A stretch of DNA of 64,000 nt. Source: Narthecium ossifragum (lineage: Eukaryota > Streptophyta > Magnoliopsida > Dioscoreales > Nartheciaceae). The notes under the pieces are model-generated. The model ran no database searches, had not been told where the DNA came from, and worked only from the letters and a program-made list of their open reading frames with translations. Each line of letters starts with the position of its first letter. Position 1 is the stretch's first letter. Of this stretch, positions 56,130 to 64,000 are shown piece by piece. The DNA is taken from assembly GCA_963920575.1 (NCBI GenBank), contig OY986972.1, forward strand, positions 3,613,115 through 3,677,114, written 5' to 3'. Position numbers and translations under genes: made by a program.

Positions 56130-57766
56130 ACAAAGGAGGAAGGTTGAGCAGGACTCACCTCCTGCTCACAAGCATGTTCATCCATATCTGCTCCCCTCCC
56201 CTCCAAGGCCGTGTCCCTCAATGGTGCAAAGCCTAGAGGCCACTCCGGGCTCCCTGTTGAGGCCAGCGACTGCTCAGCAGTTCCAAGTGACGTTCCCCTC
56301 TCGGCAATTGCATGCAATAACCGCTGTAGACTTATTTGATGGGCGTTTACTATATCCTCAGGCCCACCATCAGAGGCCCCAGCCCTTTGGCCCACATTAG
56401 AAGGCTCAACCCTACCCGGCCCACCAACCTCCACATTGGCACAGGCATCCCCCACTACTTCAATCGCCTTGACCATCTCATCATCTAGAATATCATCGTC
56501 CCTGATATCTGGAAGGATCTTGTCCGCTCCCTCGGGAGAGGTCTCCCTTGCCTCCGAGGTCCCCTCTCCCGACTGAAAAGGTGGTCTGCTAGCAGTCACA
56601 GTCGCCGCCTGAGGTATCGTGTTTCCATCCCCTTTCCTCTTAACAGCTTTGTACTCAAGTGTTTGACCTTTGCCTTTATGGTGCACATTTGTCGAGGTTC
56701 CTTGTCCCATCCTCACTACGTTATCAACACCTTCTGCAATCTCTCCGGCCACCGGGCCTCCTCTCTCCGGCATTCCCATCCTGGCGATCTTCCTCCTCCT
56801 CCGTCGAAGGCTAGAAACAGAGATCCAAGCTCCCCCATATGGCTCATCTTTTTTGACCACCTGAGGTGCTTCACCCATCGCTAAACCAGCAGTTTCATCT
56901 CCTACAGATCCCGCCGTCGGTGGCCCCACTGTCGGAGCTTCCACCCCAGCAAAGGTGCATGAAGATCTGGTGTGTCCGCTCCTGCCACACCCCTCGCAGA
57001 TGACAACATCCTCATATGAGAACTCCTGGAAGAAGGTTCCCAAGGTAACCCCTACTTCCCCTTTTCCGATGATCATCCCTTTCTTCACCGGCTTGGTTAC
57101 GTCCACTTCAACGCACACCCGGGCAAACTTACAGCGATCCACCGCACTAGTACAGTAATCAATGGCCATTGGAACCCCAGCTGACGCCGCAAGTGGAACT
57201 AGGTATTTGGGTTCATACATCTCCGATGGGTATTTCGGAAATCTGATCCACACCAGCTGTCGATCAAAGGCCTCCGGCGACGGTCGGAATCCTCTCCTCC
57301 ACTTGATCAGCGACAGGATTCTTCCTGCAATAGTCCACGGACCACCGGACATGGCTAAGGTCATATCCTCCAGAGACTGAAATCTAAATACATACACCCC
57401 AAACGCCATGTCCGCCACGGAAAAAGGGGCTGCCGTTCTCCACATCGCCTCCAATCTTTGTCGGACAAACGGAAGCTCAAACCGTCCACTTGAGAATTTC
57501 CCCAGCAGAGCAAACTCCCACTTCTTAGCACTTTCTTCCAAGTCCTTCTCCTCATAAACAAGTCTGTCTGTCGTCCTCTCTACAACCGCCTCATCGCCAA
57601 TGTCAGGGATGGCCAACGGTAGTCTCCATCCACCCCCCCGGGTAACATTTGCCCAGGATCGTCCTCCCACATTTGCCTCCACACCTCCCTCCTCTTCCAC
57701 ACTCTTGCCACGGCTCGTCCCCCCAACCGAACCATCGTCGGAGGGAGGCCTACCTACCTCCGCCAC
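56126..57766 (-). CDS. LINE ORF1, RNA-binding protein (DUF4283 and CCHC knuckle)
   Basis: A 546-codon open frame. A SWANVT motif is near residue 38, then the DUF4283 fold (KWEFALLGKFSSGRFELPFV, GGPWTIAGRILSLIKWRRGF, LVWIRFPKYPSEM), then a zinc knuckle CEGCGRSGHTRSSC near residues 280-293. The C-terminal half is low-complexity. It is expected to bind LINE RNA in a ribonucleoprotein. It is uninterrupted, so the LINE is fairly young. Confidence 0.92.
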   Translation of the reverse strand: MAEVGRPPSDDGSVGGTSRGKSVEEEGGVEANVGGRSWANVTRGGGWRLPLAIPDIGDEAVVERTTDRLVYEEKDLEESAKKWEFALLGKFSSGRFELPFVRQRLEAMWRTAAPFSVADMAFGVYVFRFQSLEDMTLAMSGGPWTIAGRILSLIKWRRGFRPSPEAFDRQLVWIRFPKYPSEMYEPKYLVPLAASAGVPMAIDYCTSAVDRCKFARVCVEVDVTKPVKKGMIIGKGEVGVTLGTFFQEFSYEDVVICEGCGRSGHTRSSCTFAGVEAPTVGPPTAGSVGDETAGLAMGEAPQVVKKDEPYGGAWISVSSLRRRRRKIARMGMPERGGPVAGEIAEGVDNVVRMGQGTSTNVHHKGKGQTLEYKAVKRKGDGNTIPQAATVTASRPPFQSGEGTSEARETSPEGADKILPDIRDDDILDDEMVKAIEVVGDACANVEVGGPGRVEPSNVGQRAGASDGGPEDIVNAHQISLQRLLHAIAERGTSLGTAEQSLASTGSPEWPLGFAPLRDTALEGRGADMDEHACEQEVSPAQPSSFV

Positions 57767-57958
57767 AGTCGCCAGAGCAGAGCCGAGTATCTAGCTTAGT
57801 CGCCAGAGCAGAGTTGTGGTTGAAACTAAAAGGATAAATTAGGTTTTACAAAGTTCCAAACAACTAAACCGAAAGAAAGAAAATTGAAGATGAACCTAAA
57901 CTACATTAGTAGAAGGTTTAAAGAAGCATGGGGAGTAAAAAGTCGAAGTAAACCTTAC

Positions 57959-59149
57959 ATGTTTAAGATAGGCTCATCATTTTTAACGAACTCATAGCAC
58001 TGGCGGAGCATGTTCTCAGAAAAATCCAACGCAATAACTGCAGCATAAGTTCCGGATTTTGCAAATTTTCTTGAAAATAAACCACTCCCACAACTGATGT
58101 CTACAAGGAGACCACCTGCTACAGATTCGAAGTAGTCCTGAGCCATTTTGAACTGCAAGACTCCAGAAACCAAATATGTTAATCAATGGATACCTCATAG
58201 CTATACCTCCTACTATAGTATGGCAACTAATTTGTTGTGTTAGAGCGTTATAAAAAGCAGTGGTACAAGCAAATGAATATTCGTACAATACTAGCCATTT
58301 TAAATTCGTGAGTTGATGCTTAAACTTTAAAGGCCCATTTCTAGAGGTAAGGAGATAAATAGGTGGGGAGAACTACCTCTTCATCAGGGCCAGGGAAGCC
58401 GGCTTGATCAAAATTCTGACGCCATCCCCTTTCATAAAGGAATGAGACAAGGGGGCTCCTCGAATAAGCAAGAAGAAAAGATCACAAAAAAAAAGCATGC
58501 AGTGTCCACGCTGTTCAAATTGCACTTACAAGCAAGAAAACTATCAGTGATTTGTTGAGTAGACCAGAGTAAACTCTTAATGACAATGAAAGTACAAAGA
58601 ATTTTGACTATGGTTTGCTTGCTTTAACATATATCATCCCAAGAAAAAACTGTAACCAAAGTAATCAGTTCAATTATAAATGAATTTTGCTTCATGGCAT
58701 GGCCAAACATCTATCCATAGCATGGACAAGTATGAAACGTGGCAAAATGCAAGCATGTGTGAGTTTGCGCATATAAACTGCTTGGTAAAGAAATATAATG
58801 TAAACTCATATGGAATCATCATAAACATGCTTGTTTATGTACCTGAATAGTTCCGTCCTAGCAGGCTTGGACTCATGGTACTCTCTTGTTCCTGAGGTAA
58901 CAGTAAGATCAACAAATATATCTCTGCTGGAGAAGGATTTATCACATCTTGGACACTTAAATCCGGACCTATAGATTGCAGGCCTGCAATTTAAAAGAAA
59001 ACCAGATTACACTAAAATGGAAAGAAAAACTCGAGATATTTCTATGTTTGTGTCCAAAGAAGCCATCCTTACAAATTTAGACCTGAAGGACCTTTCCTTA
59101 GTAGTGGTTGATAGCATATTGGGCAAGCGAACAAGTCAACTTGATTTTC
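57959..59149 (-). pseudogene. Plastid-type SAM methyltransferase, four central exons
   Basis: Exons on -: 59149-59073, 58983-58843, 58458-58377 and 58152-57959. All have GT-AG borders and phases that join exactly. They encode a Cys pair CPICYQPLL, a second pair FKCPRCDKSF (likely a zinc site), FLYERGWRQNF and FPGPDEE. The SAM-binding motif I, VDISCGSGLFSRKFAKSG, and ALDFSENMLRQC follow. From family knowledge this order and wording match the 'uncharacterized methyltransferase, chloroplastic' proteins At1g78140/At2g41040. The first exon (transit peptide) was not found. The exons for the post-I motifs are absent before the LINE and after it. The gene is therefore most likely dead, or the missing exons lie elsewhere. 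Confidence 0.82.
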
Positions 59150-60429
59150 CTGAAAAATGGAATAAACATAAGGTGTCCTTCAAAATTTCATATTGAAGAA
59201 TTGCAGGACTCTTTAGCCATGATAAGAGTAACTAGGAATTAAGTAACCACTATGCGTAAATGTTGGCTGTTTATGAAGATTGTAAGGCCCAGAACTCAAT
59301 GCTTATGATACTCAACAAAAAAAGGAAAAAAAAAAAGTTTCAAACCACCACAGCAGCTGCCATAAGTAGATTTAAGAGACAAAGGAAGCTCAAGACTGAA
59401 ATGGAATCCGAAGCTAGTGATGTGAAGCTAGAATTTCTCATTGAGCCATTTCTAACGAATGCATGATGTGATAAAAAGTTTTGCAGTTGACGTCTGCAGT
59501 GCAAGGCAAGAGACAAACGGATGTTCTCCTACATTTCTTACAAACATACATATTTCTAGGCAAGGACTGAGCTGAGTATAGGCGATTCAGAACTCGTACC
59601 GCGATATCAGTTAAATGCTGGATGAAAAGCAAAACATAATGAATGAAGAAGAACCAAGTTAACGTCAGTAGAGTGATTTTTGTAGCTGAAAAAACAATTC
59701 AAGAAACCAAAAGTAGGAAATCTGCTTAAGCTTTTTCTTCTTCTTCTTCTTTCACATTCTTGTGCATGTGACCGCATGTACACCTATGAATTGAAAATGA
59801 ACTAATTCCACATGACAGGTTCAGAACCTTCAGTAATGCAACTAATTACTTATACATACCAACAAATCTTTTTGAGGAAAGCTTTGGGGATACTATGCAG
59901 TGACCCTTCAAGGAGAAGGTTCCACATAAATAACAAAAAACATTTAGGACCACCTTGGCCCAACATCAAACTCTCCAAGAATTGGTGCCAATAATTAGAA
60001 TGAACACCAGTTTCTCTCTTACACAACTTAAGCCCATTGGCCAGTGAATTTACCCTCTTAACAAATAAGATTTTTGGGTGTTTTTTGTACTTACAATCAA
60101 ATAGTAAATGCCGCCCATCTGTAATCATAACAGAGATCTTGTGGCTATCAGGTGATCATCGTAACATGTTTAAATTGGCAGCAAGAAGCGCTCTTGATGT
60201 TCTCGGATTAGTGTTAACCAGAAACAAATTCCAATTTGAAACCAAACAATAACCTTCAAATTAAGAACTCAAATCTTGAATTCCTTTTTATCGGCATCAT
60301 CTGACAGTCCTCGACACCACCTCCGACGAATCCGATCTCTTTTTTTCACTTTCTTGACCAACCATGCCAAGCTACATCTCCTAATCGAAAAGCCACCGCC
60401 GGAGACCACCTCCGGCCTTCCTACAACCT
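59150..60429. other. Upstream flank of the methyltransferase, no gene recognised
   Basis: A first methyltransferase exon is expected here on -, but none could be supported. Several short frames lack any domain. A small CTT microsatellite ('cttcttcttcttctttc') lies near 59732-59752. Confidence 0.5.
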
Positions 60430-61600
60430 CGTGATCATGACCCGCCAGCAAAGTGTTTAATCCTTCGAGTAAGTCAATTGGCTCATCTTTTCTCTAATCA
60501 ATCAATCTTCATCTGCAGCAATAATGCTGATAAGAACAGGGTAACGGCAGCGAGCGAGTTCTCTACTTTCTCATCTGCCTTAATTGATTGATTGATTCTG
60601 CTTCGTTAATCTCCAAACGGAGGATGTTTGTAGAACCCCTAGAGCCCTTGTTTGCTTTGGAGGTAGAAAGTTCCATGTTAAGAGATTTTTGGTTATGTTG
60701 TTCCTCGTTTTTGAGAGTTAGCTCAAACCAAATCCGAATCAGATGCGCTGCTGGAATCAAATTGAACTAACAACTTTCCAAATACATACCCATACAGTTG
60801 ATTATATATATTTTGTGCATTTAAATTGGTCATTATTGAGATAGTTTATAGGTGGAAAAAAAAACTCTTATACAACCCCACTTGGTCATCATTGAGATAG
60901 TTTTTTTATTCTTTTTTTATCAGTTTTATTTTTCTTTTTGGATAAACAGCTTTTTATTATATGTTTATAATCTTTTGTTTATTTTTTCGTTGTAGTTTTT
61001 GGGAGTCATTATTTGTAAAATTTTTTAAAAAGTATAAAAAAATATGGATCAAAATAATATATATATATATATATATATGAAATAACAAAAATAATAACAG
61101 TTAAAAAATACATTATGTTTTATGAAAAGTCTTCTAATCCAATATTTATTTAGCCATGTTTAGGGAAGAGTACATGTAACAATACAAAAAAAAATACAAA
61201 TTCTAATTTTTACTATTTTTACTATTTTTACTATTTTAAATTTTTACAATTTTCAAAATTTTAATTTTTTACTATTTTAAATTTTAAATTTCGAAATTTG
61301 AAATTTCTATGATTTGAAATTTGGAAATTTTTATTATTTGAATTATGAAATCTTTATAATTTGAAATTTTAAAACTTTAACGATTTGAATTTTGAATTTC
61401 TATGATTTGAAATTTGAAATTTTGAATTAAACAAAAAAGAAGAAAAAAAGAAATGAAAAAAAACACAAGGGTATGAGAATAAAGGTCGGGGGACAATAGG
61501 AGGGGGGGGGGTGGGAGAAGCGATTTACTTATTGAGCTCTTCTGCGCTTTCCTTTTACTCTTGTTAGATCCATTGCTTCCTTGAACTCTTCTCTTTCACC
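60430..61600. repeat. Orphan CNL upstream module with AT-rich insert
   Basis: 60430-60890 repeats 15440-15910 (from 'gatcatgacccgcc.gcaaagt' to 'tggaaaaaaaaactcttatacaacccc'). 61525-61600 resembles the CNL leader ('attgagctcttctg.gctttcct'). Between them lies AT-rich sequence with an (AT) microsatellite near 61057-61078, many 'aaatttgaaattt' motifs (61190-61430) and a G run near 61500-61512. No CNL coding sequence follows. Confidence 0.65.
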
Positions 61601-61727
61601 CAACTAGATCTTGTTTGAGTATTTCTGCAAACAGATCTATGCACTTCAATCTCTTCAACTTGTCATACAATTCGTCGCATAATTCCAAACAAATCAAGAC
61701 TTCCCTCACCATGCACAAAAGCCATAT
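61601..61727. repeat. Direct repeat, left copy (about 125 bp)
   Basis: 'caactagatcttgtttgagt' to 'cctcaccatgcacaaa' is repeated at 62211-62334 with a few changes. Between the copies lies the RNase H remnant. This looks like a local duplication of LINE sequence. Confidence 0.8.
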
Positions 61728-61765
61728 GTTGGCTACTCCCCATATCTATGGGTCCCTAGTACAAA

Positions 61766-62254
61766 CTATACAACACCCATTTCAGTAACTAGGGAGGGCT
61801 CCTCCCCGTCCAAGTACAAGAGCAACAATCTTGCTTGTCTAGCTATACTATCAACCCTACCATTCAACTCCCTATTAATACGCAGGAAGGACACACTCTT
61901 AAGAGAACTAGACGAGGCCCAGATACTTTGCAATACATTGATGCAATGTCCAATCCAAGCTATAGATCCGGTCACCATTCCAATTGCAAAGCATAAATCA
62001 CTCTCAACTATCACACGGTTCACTCCTCTCTGCTTAGCAGTTTTTACTGCTATTAAAACTGCTAAAAGCTCAGCATGAACAGCAGAAACTGCTATTTCAG
62101 TACAGATTCTCCAGAGGACCATATCCTCCACATCACAGTATACCAGGCCAAGTCCAGCAATTCCAGTACTACTATCAATAGAAGCATCGACATGGTACCT
62201 TTCCCCTTCCCAACTAGATCTTGTTTGAGTATTTCTGCCAACAGATCTCTGCAC
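61766..62254 (-). pseudogene. LINE RNase H remnant
   Basis: A 162-codon frame on - with the RNase H fold of plant LINE C-termini (RVT_3 type): YHVDASIDSSTGIAGLGL, HAELLAVLIAVKTA, IVESDLCFAIGM and NGRVDSIARQA give the D-E-D-D pattern. No RT is attached, and its upstream linker is duplicated (61601-61727 and 62211-62334). It is probably a 5'-truncated, rearranged LINE copy rather than a host gene. Confidence 0.75.
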
Positions 62255-62334
62255 TTCAATCTCTTCAACTTGTCATACAATTCTTCGCATAATTCCAAAC
62301 AAATCAAGGCTTCCCTCACCATGCACAAACTTCC
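62211..62334. repeat. Direct repeat, right copy
   Basis: Second copy of the 125-bp repeat, 610 bp from the first. On - it reads as the linker just upstream of the RNase H remnant. Confidence 0.8.
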
Positions 62335-62362
62335 AAATGATGCACATACCATATGCCACTAT

Positions 62363-64000
62363 TGTGAGGACCCGCCCCTCTATTCATGTAGCTCGTTGTT
62401 GACCACAAGGGGCAATTTGGTAAATTGCGCCTTGTCGGTCGTTTCACACCCGCGTGTGCACACACAGACATTGTCTTGGTGTTTGTGTTTGATTAGGATG
62501 GTTAGGTGGACCCGAGATCGGAAGATCTGGGCTTGGGCTTGTGTTTCAGCCCAAGTTTGCCTTTTTGGGCGAAAGAGATCGATCTGGCATGCTATGCAGA
62601 TCGATCTCGTATTGCCAGAAAGTCCTTGGCGGTGGAGTTTCGAGTAGACGGCCACCGTCGTGGCCGTTGCTTCCTCTGTCAGAGGGAGAGAGACTTTCCC
62701 TCCCCCTCTTTCCCCGCGTTCCCCGGCTTTCCCCGCTTCTTCTTCCTCTTCTCTTCTTTCTCTTCTCTGCTCCTTCTTCTTCATCTGGCTTCTCTTCTTC
62801 CCGCGGAGCTCTGCTTCTTCCCCTATTTTCTGGCAGCCATCTTCTTCTTCGCCGTTCTCCCTCCTCCGGCCACCGTTTGGGACGTTCCAAGGCTCGTTGG
62901 AACCGTGGCGGCGTGAGGAAGATCCCAGGCGTGGTTTGGTTGCTTGGTTAGCGGCCGTTTAGCGGGGAATCAGCCGAGGTTTAGCGTTGCCGGTAGGTGT
63001 TCTACCTACGTGGCTTGTTTAATGGGTTTCTTTTAATCTAGACGTTAGATCTTGCTGTTCTTTGTGTTGTTGGATTCCTCTTACTTAATATAATTTCTGG
63101 TATAAGTTTGATAAGCTTTGGTTGAGATTTTAGTAGGATTTATGCATGTTTAATCTCGGATTTTCCGGTTTTTGCTGTTCTTGAAGAACAGCCGGTTTAC
63201 GGTGAGTTTTTTGGCCAGTACGAGCATGTTCTTGGGTTTCTATGAGAATGAGAGTTGTAGATCTCTGAGTCTACTTTCCAACCCAAGTGATTTCATATTT
63301 TTCTGATTTGTCTACAAGTTTTGGTGATGTTTATACCGATCTGTGGCAGAGCAGAGTTTTCCTAAACAGTGCCTCGCGGTCGATCCACGAATCAACCGCC
63401 AGGTCCCACGGTTGACCGTCGCGGTCCCACGGTCGACCGTGAGCACTGGAAATCATCTTTTAACATCTCACGGTCGATCCGTTGATCGGCCGTCGACCTT
63501 CTTCAAACCACAGTCGATCCGTTGATCGACCGCCAGCCTGGAATAGGGTTTTTCATGGTTTTTGATTAATGCTTTCCCGTTAATCTAGCCGTTGGATATT
63601 CTGGATTTTGGATATGTTGATCCCGACATATAGATCTACTGGAGGCAAGGTTGGATCCCGAATCTGACGTCGGTTGGACGTCGGATCGACGGATCAACTA
63701 GCTGCTATGTAGAGAATGGTTTCTTGTTCTTGGGCTTTTCGAGTGGGATCGATCGGGCTTGCAAGTCCGATCGATCGGACTGCTTGTAGGATCGATCCAG
63801 GTTGCACCCAAGATGGTTTGTTCCCTGAGGGCGGTCGGATCGATCCATGAGTATGTTTGGATCGATCCAGTGTTTCCAGGAACAGTGCCTGAGGGTAGCA
63901 GAGAATGGCAGGATATTAACTGTTGTTTGTTACCGCTTTGTGGTTGAACCGGGAGTGTGCTGACTCCCGGGATTGTGTAGAATAAATGGGCTGGCTGTAT
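62363..64000 (+). mobile_element. LTR-like sequence, start to window end
   Basis: Begins TGTGAGGACCCGCCCC, a plausible LTR start, right where the LINE-related sequence stops. It has paired AGATCGATCT palindromes near 62570-62607, a long pyrimidine tract (62695-62800) and, from 63370 to 63870, clusters of CGGTCGATCC and GGATCGATCC motifs. Overlapping frames at 62506-62951 are Ser/Phe/Leu low-complexity and have no domain. The right end lies outside the window, so identity as an LTR is inferred. Confidence 0.45.

Larger units (their letters stand above)
52029..57837 (-). mobile_element. LINE (L1-type) retrotransposon, nearly full length
   Basis: On -: ORF1 57766-56126, endonuclease 56129-55149, then reverse transcriptase with RNase H 55142-52074, and a poly(A) tail seen as T11 at 52029-52039. 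The order ORF1, EN, RT, zinc-finger, RNase H is that of plant L1 elements. The 5' end is placed near 57837, where the methyltransferase intron resumes. A short 'gtcgccagagcagag' duplication lies in the 5' leader. No clear target duplication was found. It inserted within the methyltransferase gene. Confidence 0.93.

Noticed and set aside
52029..57837. Target duplication for the LINE
   Set aside because: No convincing match between the sequence before the T run and the sequence after 57837; a repeat in the leader is not at the border.
62506..62951. Protein-coding gene with a hydrophobic middle
   Set aside because: Several overlapping frames over a pyrimidine tract, no conserved motif, and the context fits an LTR.
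1..64000. tRNA, rRNA or other structural RNA genes
   Set aside because: No cloverleaf or conserved rRNA segment was recognised by eye; a covariance-model search would be needed to exclude them.

Overview
This is nuclear DNA of a flowering plant. It holds tandem coiled-coil NB-ARC LRR (CNL) resistance genes, GT-AG introns, plant LTR and LINE retrotransposons, and a plastid-type plant methyltransferase. No organelle, bacterial or RNA genes were seen. The plant lineage cannot be fixed from the sequence alone.

The backbone is a decaying tandem array of one repeat unit. Each unit has a CNL upstream/leader module, a CNL gene on +, and a downstream module. CNL-1 (5397-9164) is the only copy with an intact frame. 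CNL-2 (16801-20425) has a frameshifting deletion, CNL-3 (41374-44733) has one nonsense codon and an LRR deletion, and CNL-4 (48280-50141) is truncated at both ends. At least three more upstream modules (10800-11290, 51031-51225, 60430-61600) have lost their coding part. The downstream modules carry, on -, small genes for secreted peptide precursors. The clearest (46516-47039) is a three-exon, 98-residue gene whose C-terminus matches the tyrosine-sulfated RGF/GLV/CLEL (root meristem growth factor) pattern. Diverged or broken relatives lie at 9530-10079, 39463-39670, 39930-40140 and 45083-45247.

The downstream module after CNL-2 is split by a 16.1 kb Ty3/gypsy retrotransposon (22589-38732). It has near-identical LTRs, a perfect 5-bp target duplication (GTCTC) and a second RNase H typical of the Tat lineage. 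It also carries an antisense five-exon gene with a plant mobile domain and a C-terminal coiled coil. The element is dead: gag-protease has five in-frame TAG codons, and the integrase is split by a 1558-bp solo LTR with its own 5-bp target duplication (ATAGA). A partial relative of that solo LTR opens the window (1-851), followed by a 62-65 bp tandem array, a 200-bp assembly gap and a G-rich repeat.

The right part has a GC-rich foldback element (47578-48092) and a methyltransferase gene on - related to the plant At1g78140/At2g41040 type. That gene is split by a nearly complete LINE (52029-57837), and its middle catalytic exons cannot be found. It is followed by an AT-rich tract, a LINE RNase H remnant and the start of another LTR-like sequence (62363 to the window end).

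As a whole, a CNL cluster has been enlarged by tandem duplication and is being eroded by deletion, nonsense mutation and transposon insertion. The most interesting signals are the CNL plus RGF-like peptide composite unit, the expanded acidic linker of CNL-1, and the spliced antisense gene of the retrotransposon.
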